From NCBI RefSeq assembly GCF_003939025.1, contig NZ_RQIH01000003.1, positions 372,001 through 436,000 on the forward strand: a stretch of DNA of 64,000 bases, read 5' to 3'. Under the pieces are notes generated by a model. The model ran no database searches. It saw only the letters and a list, made by a program, of their open reading frames with translations, and was not told the origin of the DNA. The translations under genes were made by a program, and so were the position numbers. Positions 9,419-18,022 of this stretch are shown piece by piece (the stretch's first letter is position 1; each line of letters opens with the position of its first letter). The stretch comes from Rhizobium sophoriradicis (GTDB taxonomy: Bacteria > Pseudomonadota > Alphaproteobacteria > Rhizobiales > Rhizobiaceae).

Positions 9419-9925
9419 ATGAACAAATTCGCCATCATTGCCCTGTCGATAGCGACGGCTTTCTCCGGAACGCCGGCTTCGGCAGGCCCGGTTTTCGTGC
9501 CGAGGCCGGTACAATCGGCGGCCCAGCCGGCGCCGGCGGATAACGATGCCCGGATCATGACTGTCGGCTGCAGCAGATTCTCGATCGTCTGCTCGCGCTA
9601 TGGTGACAGGCGCAGACATTACAGCGATCGCCGTTACTATCGTGACCGCAGCTACTATCGCGACCGAGACTACTATCGTGGCGACCGCTACGGGCATCGC
9701 CGCTATGATCGCAGATGGCGGCGCCACCACGACAACACCGGCGCCATTATCGGCGGCCTGGCGGCCGGCGCCCTGATCGGCGGCATCATCGCCTCGCAAC
9801 CCCGCGCCTATAGTTCGCGTGGCTATAGCTCTCATGCCGAATATTGCTACGCCCGCTATCGGTCGTATCGCGCCTATGACAACACCTACCAGCCGAACTA
9901 CGGCCCGCGCCGTCAGTGCCGGTAA
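9419..9925 (+). CDS. Exported BA14K-like protein
   Basis: 168 residues with a signal peptide (FAIIALSIATAFSG, ASA-GP), a Tyr/Arg/Asp-rich repeat region (YYRDR units), a glycine-zipper membrane-type segment (GAIIGGLAAGALIGGIIAS) and a C-terminal BA14K motif (HAEYCYARYRSYRAYDNTY then CR at the end). BA14K proteins are small alphaproteobacterial envelope proteins first described in Brucella as lectin-like immunoreactive proteins. The start at 9419 is the in-frame ATG before the signal peptide. Confidence 0.85.
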   Translation: MNKFAIIALSIATAFSGTPASAGPVFVPRPVQSAAQPAPADNDARIMTVGCSRFSIVCSRYGDRRRHYSDRRYYRDRSYYRDRDYYRGDRYGHRRYDRRWRRHHDNTGAIIGGLAAGALIGGIIASQPRAYSSRGYSSHAEYCYARYRSYRAYDNTYQPNYGPRRQCR

Positions 9926-9948
9926 TTTTGTCACCCCTGTTCCAGAGC

Positions 9949-9979
9949 AAGCCCCGCATAAAGATGCGGGGCTTTTTGT
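9949..9979 (+). terminator. Intrinsic terminator after the BA14K-like gene
   Basis: AGCCCCGCA (9950-9958) pairs perfectly with TGCGGGGCT (9965-9973) around a 6-nt loop, followed by a T-rich run. Confidence 0.9.
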
Positions 9980-10088
9980 TGTCACTCGTTTGAGAGAACA
10001 CCCGAACGCAAAAGACGGACGGAGCACGGCTTTTCGGTCCCGGCTCCGTCCGTCCCGTCCGCCCAGCCTCGGGGTTGGCTGAGCACGG

Positions 10089-10958
10089 TCAATAAGCGAC
10101 GGCCGCCTTCGGCTTCTTCTCCGTCCATTGCGGCGGCGCGCCGTATTTGGCGGCGACGGCGCCGACCAGCCCGGGCTCGCGGCCGAAGGCATCGCAGGCG
10201 ACGTATTTCGGCTTGCCGCCGAGCCAGGATTTCATCCGCTGGCGGGAGGGAAGCGAAAGGTCCAATCCCTTCCGCTCCTTGCCTGCGATCAGCATGCGGG
10301 AGAATTCGCTGCTGAACTTCGAAGCCAGGCCGTAGGCGTCACCCACCTCGGAAACGCGCGGATTGTTCTGAAGCGAATTTGCCCCGCGCGCCCAGACCAT
10401 CGCCGCCCGCTGTGCGCCCGATTTGTCGACCGCCTCGGCTTCCACTGCCAGCCCGCCGAGCCCTACCGGCAGGCGCGGCACGCCGACCGGCAGCGCAAAG
10501 CCCGTCCCGACGGTCACGACGGTGGAAACGCCCGCCATGGTCTTGTTGGTCGGCACGATGTCGGTGACCATCGAGCGGATCGTCAGGTCCGCGCTCTCGC
10601 CTGCTGCCACCATCTGGTATCTGTCGCTCAGGGAGATGCAGAGCGCCCGGTCAAGCGCGTTGGCGACCATCGCGCGGTCGGCCGGCGATTTGATCCGGCT
10701 TGCCGCAGCGAAGCCGAACCGCGTCGGCTCGATGGCGACCGTCTTGATCGGGGCGAGACTGAGGCCATCGACATAGGCGCGTGATTTCGAAAGCTTGCCC
10801 TTCGGCGCGCCGAGATTGGAATAAGTGGAGAGTGTGCCGCTCTCCTTGAGCGGGACCGAGCTGCACCCGACCGCAGCCACGGTCAGCGCCAGCGGCAATG
10901 CGAGGGACACGGCTTTCGAAGCCTTTGAAAAAGATGAAGTAAAAAGATTTCTGCGCAC
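10089..10958 (-). CDS. DUF3313-like lipoprotein
   Basis: 289 residues from a GTG start at 10958, which is preceded by GGAGG; upstream in-frame ATGs precede that site. A basic N-terminus and hydrophobic stretch end in a lipobox-like AAVGC, so the mature protein probably starts at that Cys and is membrane-anchored. The rest resembles DUF3313 lipoproteins (YVDGLSLAPIKTVAIEPTRF; PADRAMVANALDRALC). Function unknown. Adjacent to, and oriented like, the sensor kinase gene, but separated by about 100 bases. Confidence 0.8.
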   Translation of the reverse strand: MRRNLFTSSFSKASKAVSLALPLALTVAAVGCSSVPLKESGTLSTYSNLGAPKGKLSKSRAYVDGLSLAPIKTVAIEPTRFGFAAASRIKSPADRAMVANALDRALCISLSDRYQMVAAGESADLTIRSMVTDIVPTNKTMAGVSTVVTVGTGFALPVGVPRLPVGLGGLAVEAEAVDKSGAQRAAMVWARGANSLQNNPRVSEVGDAYGLASKFSSEFSRMLIAGKERKGLDLSLPSRQRMKSWLGGKPKYVACDAFGREPGLVGAVAAKYGAPPQWTEKKPKAAVAY

Positions 10959-11062
10959 TCTGATGGCCTCCGTCGCCGATAATGTGCGGGGAAATTGGCG
11001 GCGAAGAATTGCCGCAGCATTACATCGTTTCCGGCAGCATCGGCTGCCGGAAACAACCGGCG

Positions 11063-12409
11063 TCATCCGAGTTGGATCGCCACCTCGATGCCGGCGGCAG
11101 CGCTCGCGATGCGAACCTCGCCGCCATGGTTCAAGGCGATCTGCCTGACGAGGCTGAGGCCCAGCCCCGCCCCCGTGCTCTTCGGAGTGACCCGGTAGAA
11201 GGGCTCTAACACCAGTTCCCGGTGCTCGGCCGGAATGCCCGGCCCTTCGTCGGTGACGCTGATCCGCCCGCCGCCTGCATCCGAGACTGCGACCGTGATC
11301 ATGCCTCGGTTGCCGCCATGGTCGATGGCATTGCGCACAAGGTTGCTGACGGCCCGCGGCAGCGCCGAAGGACTGCCCTTGCGTTTCAAGCTCTCGACCT
11401 CGCTCTGAAACGAGATCTGGTAGCCGGCGCCGATCGCCAGCGGCGCAAGATCGGCCACGACGCCGCGGGCGATCTCGACGAGATCGACCATTTCATGGAG
11501 ATCGGTTGCCTGGCCGTTGCGCTCGAAATCGAGCAGCTGTTCGGCCGTCTCGGCGAGGCGCGCGACGTCGTCCAGCAGCCGCCTGCGGTCCTGCCCCTCA
11601 GCCGTCCCGTCGATCCTGGTCTGCATGATGGCGATCGGCGTCCGCAGCTCGTGCGCCGCGTCCATCAGGAAGTGCTGCCGCTTGCGGAACTCGATTTCCA
11701 GCCGGTCGAGTGCCTCGTTGAAGGCGATCACCAGCGGCGCGATCTCCCTCGGAATCCCGTCCAGCGGCAGGCGCGCATCGTAGCGGCGCGGTTCGATCTC
11801 CGAGGCTTTGCGGGCGACCTCGCTGACGCTGGCAAGGCCCCTCCGGACGATCCTGGGAACGGTGAGGAAAACCGCGGGCAAGGCAATGGCGAGCAGCGGT
11901 ACATAGATCGGATAGGCGATGCCCATCAGCGTGAAAATTGGCCAGCCCTTGTCTGCGACACCGCCGAAGAGCACACGCAGCTCGCCAATACCGGTCTCGA
12001 CGCTTTCCACCGATGCGATCTCGTTTGTGCCGGCCGATCCCCTGATATCGGCTCCTTCAAACAAATAGGTCAGACGTACAAGCTCGGCGTAAACAGGGGG
12101 AATGGTCCCGTACGACACAAAGGAGCCGTTCGGCGTCGCCGCGACATACCAGAGCCCGTCATATTGCTGCTTGAGCGCGTTAAGCTCCAGCGTATTCCTT
12201 ATTTCGAGTCGTCCCTCGGCATCGAGCGAGCCGGCCGGAGCCAGGACTGCAGTGATATGATCCTCCAGCGCGACATTCGGAGAGAGGATCGCCGCGCCAT
12301 AGAAGCAGAGACCGATGATGACGGCCGTCACCACGCTGACGAAGACCAGGCTAAGCTGCCAGCTGAGCCGCCACCAGAGCGATGGATTGGAGCTTCCTGC
12401 CCCCATCAT
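11063..12409 (-). CDS. Two-component sensor histidine kinase
   Basis: 448 residues. Two transmembrane segments (about residues 17-40 and 157-182) flank a periplasmic sensor region. A HAMP-like linker, a HisKA domain with the phosphoacceptor in MDAAHELRTPIA, and an HATPase_c domain with N box (NLVRNAIDHGG), G1 (DEGPGIP) and G2 (GAGLGLSLV) follow. It overlaps the response-regulator gene by ATGA, so the two are translationally coupled. Architecture resembles the QseC/TctE/PmrB group; the stimulus is unknown. Confidence 0.93.
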   Translation of the reverse strand: MMGAGSSNPSLWWRLSWQLSLVFVSVVTAVIIGLCFYGAAILSPNVALEDHITAVLAPAGSLDAEGRLEIRNTLELNALKQQYDGLWYVAATPNGSFVSYGTIPPVYAELVRLTYLFEGADIRGSAGTNEIASVESVETGIGELRVLFGGVADKGWPIFTLMGIAYPIYVPLLAIALPAVFLTVPRIVRRGLASVSEVARKASEIEPRRYDARLPLDGIPREIAPLVIAFNEALDRLEIEFRKRQHFLMDAAHELRTPIAIMQTRIDGTAEGQDRRRLLDDVARLAETAEQLLDFERNGQATDLHEMVDLVEIARGVVADLAPLAIGAGYQISFQSEVESLKRKGSPSALPRAVSNLVRNAIDHGGNRGMITVAVSDAGGGRISVTDEGPGIPAEHRELVLEPFYRVTPKSTGAGLGLSLVRQIALNHGGEVRIASAAAGIEVAIQLG

Positions 12410-13077
12410 TCTTCCTTCATGAGATAGCCGACGCCGCGGATATTGTGGATCGAAACCTCCGCACCCGCATCGGCAAGCCGCTTGCGCAGCCGCGATATAT
12501 GGGCATCGAGGGCGTTCGACTGAATTTCTTCTTCATAATTGTAAACGGCTGCCTCCAGCGTCGCGCGCAGCACGGTCTTCTCCTTGCGCCTGGCGAGCGC
12601 GGCGAGCACCAGAAGCTCGCGCCGCGGCAGATCGAGCGGCATATCGCCGACGGTGACGCTCAAATGCAGGGGATCGATCACCATCCGCCCGGCCGTGATC
12701 TTCAGCTCGGAAAGGCTCGGCGGCCGCCGCAGCACGGCCCGCAGCCGCGCCATCAGTTCCTCGACCAGAAATGGCTTGCCGAGATAATCGTCGGCGCCGA
12801 GATCGAGCCCCTCCACCCGCTCCTTCGGCGCGTTCAGCGCCGTCAGCACGATGATCGGCGTATCCTTGCCGGTCCGCCTCAGTTCCGGAATGAAGCGCAG
12901 CCCCTCGCCGTCAGGCAGGCGCCGGTCGAGCAGGATCGCATCATAGGGGTTCTGCCGCGTCAGCTCCACGGCATCGGCAAGATGCGCCGTGTGATCGGTC
13001 ACGATCCCATGCTTGCCGAGCGCCGCAGTCAGCGCTTCGGCCAGCTCCTTCTCATCCTCAATCAGCAGAATCCGCAT
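12406..13077 (-). CDS. OmpR-family response regulator
   Basis: 223 residues: an N-terminal receiver with the phosphorylatable Asp51 (ILLDRRLPDG), acidic pocket IEDE and Lys in GKPF, then a C-terminal winged-helix DNA-binding domain (NALDAHISRLRKRL, IHNIRGVGYLM). The ATG at 13077 starts the canonical MRILLIEDE; an in-frame GTG six codons upstream is possible. Transcribed with the overlapping kinase; target genes are not evident. Confidence 0.93.
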   Translation of the reverse strand: MRILLIEDEKELAEALTAALGKHGIVTDHTAHLADAVELTRQNPYDAILLDRRLPDGEGLRFIPELRRTGKDTPIIVLTALNAPKERVEGLDLGADDYLGKPFLVEELMARLRAVLRRPPSLSELKITAGRMVIDPLHLSVTVGDMPLDLPRRELLVLAALARRKEKTVLRATLEAAVYNYEEEIQSNALDAHISRLRKRLADAGAEVSIHNIRGVGYLMKEE

Positions 13078-13209
13078 CGCCCAACCAACCCTCACGCCCC
13101 TGTTTCGGCCGCAAGGGTTGCAGCAACATTGCGGAACTTGAAAGGCAGCCGGTCATGCTGCTGCAATTGTTCCACCCGAGGATCAGGCACCACAATTCAG
13201 GACCTCGAC

Positions 13210-13317
13210 ATGATCCATTTCAAATCCATCCTCCGCCTCCTGGAGACTTATCTCCTCTCCACCTTCATCCTCGCGAGCCTGCTGGCCGGGCCGTTGATCA
13301 TTTTGTTCGTGAGGTAG
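13210..13317 (+). CDS. Possible 35-residue membrane peptide
   Basis: ATG at 13210 to TAG at 13317. The peptide has a basic start (MIHFKSILRLLETY), one strong hydrophobic stretch (LLSTFILASLLAGPLIILFV) and a terminal Arg. An AGGACC stretch lies just upstream. It sits divergently from the response regulator. Single-membrane-span small proteins look like this, but a chance ORF cannot be excluded. Confidence 0.35.
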   Translation: MIHFKSILRLLETYLLSTFILASLLAGPLIILFVR

Positions 13318-13436
13318 AGACGAAATTCAACCCAAGGAACGATAACGAAAATTGGAGATTGACCGTAATTGGCTTTTGCTGCCAGGTGGAAGCAACGGCG
13401 TGCCGTGCGGCCCCCTCATCCGACCCTTCGCCTAAA

Positions 13437-13958
13437 TCACGCCACCCCAGCCGCCAACTTCTCCCGCACCTCCAGAAATGCCGCCGTCAGCCGCGCCAGC
13501 ACCGGCGAGGTCACCGTCCCGTTCGCCCCGCCGACCGGATCGACGATGTGGATCTGCCGCAGATCCTCCATGAATTCATCCCAGAGCGACTGTCCGCCTT
13601 CCTCCAGAAGCTGCGCGCGAATGCTGAGATCCTCCGTCACCGGCAGGTGACGTCGTCCCCAGGCGCCGATCATGGCGAAGACGGGCACGAGTTGGATCGC
13701 CGGCTCCGTCAGACTGTAGATCGCTTTCTGGCTGTGGCTCGGATCGTCCCGCTTGCTGATGAAGCCGAGCGAGAGCAGTCGTTTCAGCCGCGCCGCCAGG
13801 ATATTGGAGGCGATGCCCTCCTCCGAATTGTTGAGCAGATCGCGGAAATGCCGGCGGTTGCCAAACATGATGTCGCGGATGATGATCAGGCTCCACCGGT
13901 CACCCAGCACTTCCATTGTCAGGTTGATCGGGCAGCCGGACCGCAATTCAATATCCAC
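13437..13958 (-). CDS. HxlR-family transcriptional regulator
   Basis: 173 residues from a GTG at 13958 with AGGAG nine bases upstream. The winged-helix HxlR domain is clear (CPINLTMEVLGDRWSLIIIR; HFRDLLNNSEEGIASNILAAR; RLLSLGFISKRDDP), including the Cys near the N-terminus that is redox- or effector-responsive in some family members. The C-terminal extension of about 70 residues is longer than in minimal HxlR proteins. It is divergent from the RibD/DHFR-like gene at 14048, its likely target. Confidence 0.9.
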   Translation of the reverse strand: MDIELRSGCPINLTMEVLGDRWSLIIIRDIMFGNRRHFRDLLNNSEEGIASNILAARLKRLLSLGFISKRDDPSHSQKAIYSLTEPAIQLVPVFAMIGAWGRRHLPVTEDLSIRAQLLEEGGQSLWDEFMEDLRQIHIVDPVGGANGTVTSPVLARLTAAFLEVREKLAAGVA

Positions 13959-14047
13959 GAAGCATCTCCTGTAGAAACCAGTTGCACTATAGGATCGCTT
14001 ATGGGAGAACACAACTAGTTTCAAACTGCAATCACATGGAGGAGAGC

Positions 14048-14689
14048 ATGTCCAAGGTGCGCGTTGCAGGGTTTTCCGTTTCCGTCGACGGTTTCGGCGC
14101 CGGTCCGGAACAGAGCCTGCAGGATCCGCTCGGCAAGCGGGGACCCGAGATGTTTCAATGGTTTTTCCATACCCGCACCTTCCGTGCGATGCTGGGAAAG
14201 GACGACGGTTCGCAAGGAGTTGACGAGGATTATGCCGCTCGCGGCATGGCCAATTTCGGCGCCTTCATCCTCGGCCGCAACATGTTCGGTCCGATCCGCG
14301 GCGAGTGGCCGGACAATACCTGGAAAGGCTGGTGGGGTCCGAACCCGCCATACCACGCACCGACCTATATCCTCACCCATTACCCGCGCGAGCCGATCGT
14401 CATGGAAGGCGGCACGACGTTCCACTTCATCACCGGGGGCATCGAGGAAGCGCTCGACAAGGCGAAGGCCGCCGTGGGCGACAAGGACGTGAAGATCGGC
14501 GGCGGCGTCAGCACCGTGCGGCAATATCTGCAGGCCGGCCTGATCGATGAACTGCACTTTGCCGTCGCCCCCGTGGTGCTCGGCAAAGGCGAAGCGATGT
14601 TTTCAGGCATCGACCTACCGGACCTAGGTTTCCGCGTCACCGAACATGTCGCCAGCGAACACGCCACCCATATCGTGCTCGCGAAATAA
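14048..14689 (+). CDS. Dihydrofolate reductase/RibD C-terminal-like protein
   Basis: 213 residues with the RibD-C/DHFR fold: VAGFSVSVDGFGAG at the start, FGAFILGRNMFGP, the NADPH-binding IGGGVSTVRQYLQAGLIDELH and the terminal strand HIVLAK. These proteins are NAD(P)H-dependent reductases of unknown substrate, common in soil bacteria and distinct from housekeeping FolA and RibD. A GGAGGAG ribosome site precedes the ATG. It is divergent from an HxlR regulator 90 bases away and probably regulated by it. Confidence 0.87.
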   Translation: MSKVRVAGFSVSVDGFGAGPEQSLQDPLGKRGPEMFQWFFHTRTFRAMLGKDDGSQGVDEDYAARGMANFGAFILGRNMFGPIRGEWPDNTWKGWWGPNPPYHAPTYILTHYPREPIVMEGGTTFHFITGGIEEALDKAKAAVGDKDVKIGGGVSTVRQYLQAGLIDELHFAVAPVVLGKGEAMFSGIDLPDLGFRVTEHVASEHATHIVLAK

Positions 14690-14747
14690 TTGCCGGCTCA
14701 GGCCGTCCGGGCAAGGCGGTCGCAAGGGTCGCCTGCTCGCGTCAGAT

Positions 14748-16193
14748 CTAACCCGGAATCACTCGGTATACGCATGCCGTTCCCTCGACGCCCCGCAACG
14801 GGGCCTCGAAGGCGGCCAGCCGGTGGCCGGAAAGCAACTGGGCGACACCAGGTGCCGAAAACAGCGCTTCGGAAATGCAGATCTCGCCGGCATCGGCCAG
14901 CGACTGCACCCGGGCAGCGACATTGACCGTCTGTCCGAAATAATCGAGGTTGTCGTTCAAGGTCACGGCGATGGACGGGCCGCAATGGGCGCCGATCTTC
15001 AGGATGATGCTGGGATCGCCATGTTCGCTGTTGAAACGCTCGATTTCCCCAAGCATATGCAACGCCGCCGAAACCGCATCGGCCGGGCGGGAGAAGGCAG
15101 CCATCACGGCATCGCCGATCGTCTTGACGATTGCGCCCGAATGCTCCTGCACCGTGGCGCCGAGCAAGGCGAAATGTTCGCGCACCAGCGCATAGGCGTT
15201 GAGATCGCCGAGCCGTTCGTACATTGCGGTTGAGCCCTTGAGATCGGTGAACAGCAGCGTCACCTGGCGGATGCCGAGCCCCTCCCTTTCGTCGACGCGC
15301 TCGGAACGAAACATCCGCCGGAAGGTTTGGCGCGCCAAAAGCATTCCGCCCGATACATAGGGATCGAAGTCGAGGACCGGCTTGGTGGTCTGCGCCAGGA
15401 TCTCGGGCGGCCAGTTGATCAGCAGCAGCGAGCCTCGCATGGCCGCCGAGTTCTCGACGTCGACGATGACGGGGCCGGGCCGCACCGACGGCAGCGAAGC
15501 ACAGAACCGCTGCCCGTCATATCCGATGCGCAGAAACGTCGGCGCCGTCACAGGTTCGCCTGCCACCGGCAGCGCAAAGCTCGCCTGCGTCTGCACGTTA
15601 ATGCCGGCGAGCGCCCCGGGACCGAGCTCCGCCCTCACCGTCGTGACGGATGCGGGCGCCAGGAAGGTCAGGCCGCGCACCATCCCCTTGAGGACATCGA
15701 CAAAGCGGGCCTGCTGGCCGGGCAGCCGCGCATCGCTCAGAAACCGCGCCTTCCAGTGAAAATCCTCGACCGAAAGCGAGCCGGGATCGTGAAACGGCAG
15801 CCGGCGCAACTGCGGCGACACCGTGAAGGTCACTTCGATGAAGTCGTCGAGGTCGGTTTCGCCGGAGACGTCGCAAAGGCCGCAGACATAGTGGGTCTTC
15901 AGCGTCCGCAGCGCGCCAAAACTGTCGAGCACCATGCCGGATTGGGGACACACGACGTCCCAGCTCATCTCGAACAGGCCGCTGCGCGTCGCATGGAGAA
16001 AGAGATCGATGCTTTCGGCCTCGGAGATCGCGTGATCGCGCGCAAAAGCCAGCGGATTGATGCGGTAGAGCGAGAAATCGTCGCCGCTGCGGATCAGGCT
16101 TTCGAACTTGGAGATGACGCGCGGGCTCCATGACCGGGCAAGCTCCATCTCGGTCATCTTGCTGTCGAGGAGTCGTTCCCGAACATCGATCAT
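14748..16193 (-). CDS. Class III adenylate/guanylate cyclase with large N-terminal domain
   Basis: 481 residues. The C-terminal cyclase domain (about residues 295-480) has both metal-binding Asp residues (LFTDLKGST; KTIGDAVMAAF), the substrate-specifying Lys before TIGD and the transition-state Asn/Arg (QTVNVAARVQ), so it should be active. The N-terminal 290 residues (DUF5939-like) include a Cys-x-x-Cys (YVCGLCD) near residue 125 and have no membrane segment. ATG at 16193 has an AGGTGTGAG stretch upstream. Rhizobia have many such cyclases; the input signal is unknown. Confidence 0.9.
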   Translation of the reverse strand: MIDVRERLLDSKMTEMELARSWSPRVISKFESLIRSGDDFSLYRINPLAFARDHAISEAESIDLFLHATRSGLFEMSWDVVCPQSGMVLDSFGALRTLKTHYVCGLCDVSGETDLDDFIEVTFTVSPQLRRLPFHDPGSLSVEDFHWKARFLSDARLPGQQARFVDVLKGMVRGLTFLAPASVTTVRAELGPGALAGINVQTQASFALPVAGEPVTAPTFLRIGYDGQRFCASLPSVRPGPVIVDVENSAAMRGSLLLINWPPEILAQTTKPVLDFDPYVSGGMLLARQTFRRMFRSERVDEREGLGIRQVTLLFTDLKGSTAMYERLGDLNAYALVREHFALLGATVQEHSGAIVKTIGDAVMAAFSRPADAVSAALHMLGEIERFNSEHGDPSIILKIGAHCGPSIAVTLNDNLDYFGQTVNVAARVQSLADAGEICISEALFSAPGVAQLLSGHRLAAFEAPLRGVEGTACVYRVIPG

Positions 16194-16440
16194 CTCACAC
16201 CTGCGCCTCGATTGGCCAGGCCATGGGATCCACGGCGGCTCCCGCAACTATAGCAAAAAACGGGCCGTGCGTCCGCCTTCGGCAGCCTTGGATGCGCCGG
16301 TCGCAGCGCCCGCCGGGCGGCCGGCTCGACCGCGCCAAAATAGCTCTAGCATTGCTGCGGAATGAGCGTAGAGTGAGCGTCATCGCCCATCGCATCATCG
16401 GCGCGACCGCTTGGGAGATCATAAGTGCTCTTGCCGCTTT

Positions 16441-16656
16441 ATGGAGGGTACGACGTTGCTCCTATCGCTCATCTCACTCGACGACCACGAAATAACCATC
16501 GTCACCGATGCCGTTCGGCAATGGTGCGGCGAGAAGAAACTCGACATCGACAGCGTCGAGGGACGCCGCGCCATCACGGTCGCGGTCGATCTGCTCCAGA
16601 TGAACACCCGCGGCGACAGGCTTTTTGCCGAACTGTCGAAGCAGCTGGACCACTAA
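16441..16656 (+). CDS. Small conserved-looking hypothetical protein
   Basis: 71 residues from the ATG at 16441. The helical sequence ISLDDHEITIVTDAVRQWC and RRAITVAVDLLQ looks like a genuine conserved rhizobial small protein, with strong codon bias. No signal peptide or known motif. An in-frame TTG at 16411 is an alternative start. Confidence 0.6.
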   Translation: MEGTTLLLSLISLDDHEITIVTDAVRQWCGEKKLDIDSVEGRRAITVAVDLLQMNTRGDRLFAELSKQLDH

Positions 16657-16838
16657 AAGATCCGATATTCTCTCGATGAGCGCGGACACCTCTTAGGTGC
16701 CGGTGCCGGTGCCGGCCAGATCGCGCAGGTCCCGGCTTGAAGGTCGAGGCCCTGCGAAATAACCGCACTCCCCACCCACCTTGCACATCTCCACTCCCTC
16801 GCCTAAGGCAATGCAACCTCCTTCCGCAAGTCCGCCCG

Positions 16839-17649
16839 GTGCTCCGCTTCATCATCCACGCCCTCGCCGCTCTCATCCTGACGCTGCTCACCCAGATCGG
16901 CGGCATCGCCTATCTCATCGCCCTCGCCGCCGCGCGAATATGCGGCCTCAGGCGATTTCCCGCCAAGCTCGCGCTCTTCCTTTTGTGCTACGCCGCCGCG
17001 ACGGTCGCCACGCAGTTTGCGGCACCGGCATTCGGCCGCGTTCCTCTCTCCTGCCTGCCAAGCGTTGAAGACAGGCTCGTGGTCCGCTCGCCAATACTGC
17101 GCGCTGAACCGCAACTACGTCACGCCCAAGCTTCGCGATCTGGCAGCGGCGCTCGCCGCCCATATGGACAAGCAATTCCCCGGCACCGTCACCGTCCAGC
17201 TGGATGCGAACTTCCCCTTCGTCAACGGTTTCCCGCTGCTGCCGCATCTCTCGCATGCCGACGGCAAGAAGCTTGATTTCGCCTATTACTACAAGGATGC
17301 AAATGGCGCCTTCTTGAATGGCGCAACCCGCTCGCCGATCGGTTATTTCGCTTTCGAGGAGCCTGGCCCGGGCGACGAACTGCCGTGCGCGGGTCGCCAT
17401 GACTGGCTCACCACCCGCTGGAATTTCGATGCGCTGCAGCCATTGTTCCCGGCCTACCGGATCGAGGAGCAGCGCACCGCGGCGGCGGTCGCCTGGCTGA
17501 CGACGGAAGGGGTCGCGCGCTTTGGTCTGCAGAAGATCTTCATTGAACCGCACCTGAAGAACGCGCTCGGGATCACCGACGCCCATGTCAGCTTTCAGGG
17601 CTGCCGGGCCGCCCGCCACGACGACCATCTTCATATCCAGGTCGAATGA
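16839..17649 (+). pseudogene. LAS-type zinc metallopeptidase, split by a frameshift
   Basis: Two consecutive frames together make one protein. The first encodes two hydrophobic membrane segments (FIIHALAALILTLLTQIGG and KLALFLLCYAAATVATQF) and ends RLVVRSPI. The second continues YCALNRNYVTPKLRDL and runs to the stop at 17649. The join is at about 17091-17097 and needs a one-base insertion or two-base deletion. The second part has H-x6-D (SHADGKKLD) and a C-terminal HDDHLHIQ, the LAS signature of MepA/VanY-type peptidoglycan peptidases, so the intact protein would be a membrane-anchored murein peptidase. Start uncertain (GTG at 16839). Both halves are free of other damage, so a sequencing error or recent mutation is likely. 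Confidence 0.6.
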
Positions 17650-18022
17650 GACCTGCCCAACTCGCTTGCACGCGACAGGAAATCCGCTAGAGCTGATCCG
17701 GCAACGAACCAGCGGCTCCGATATCGAGAGTGGATCATGGAACATACTATCGTCGCTGTTGTCGGATCGCCTGCCGCTGTCGCGGCGATGGTCGCGGCGA
17801 CGGGCTGCCCGGAGCCGACGGCATTGCTGTTTGGCCTGGCGATCAAAGCCAATCGACCGGCTGACGAAACTGCAGCCCGCCGCTCTCCGACAAGCCCTCG
17901 CGACCGCCCCGGAGAATGTTTCGATCGAGCGCGCGCCGCAACCATCCATGGCAGCACCTCTTTCCGGCTGCCGCCCGATTGTCTATTTTCGCCATCCATG
18001 TCCCTAAACGAGAGGTTTGCTT
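17650..18022. other. Intergenic stretch, nothing supported
   Basis: About 370 bases. Short ORFs exist on both strands but lack protein-like composition; they overlap the next gene's ribosome site. No repeat or RNA recognised. Confidence 0.5.

Noticed and set aside
14776..14815. Similarity of the cyclase 3' end to the GC-rich repeat
   Set aside because: TTCGAGGCCCC...GCGGGGC is shared, but the codons give FEAPLRGVEGTACVYRV, a normal cyclase C-terminus, so the match may be chance.
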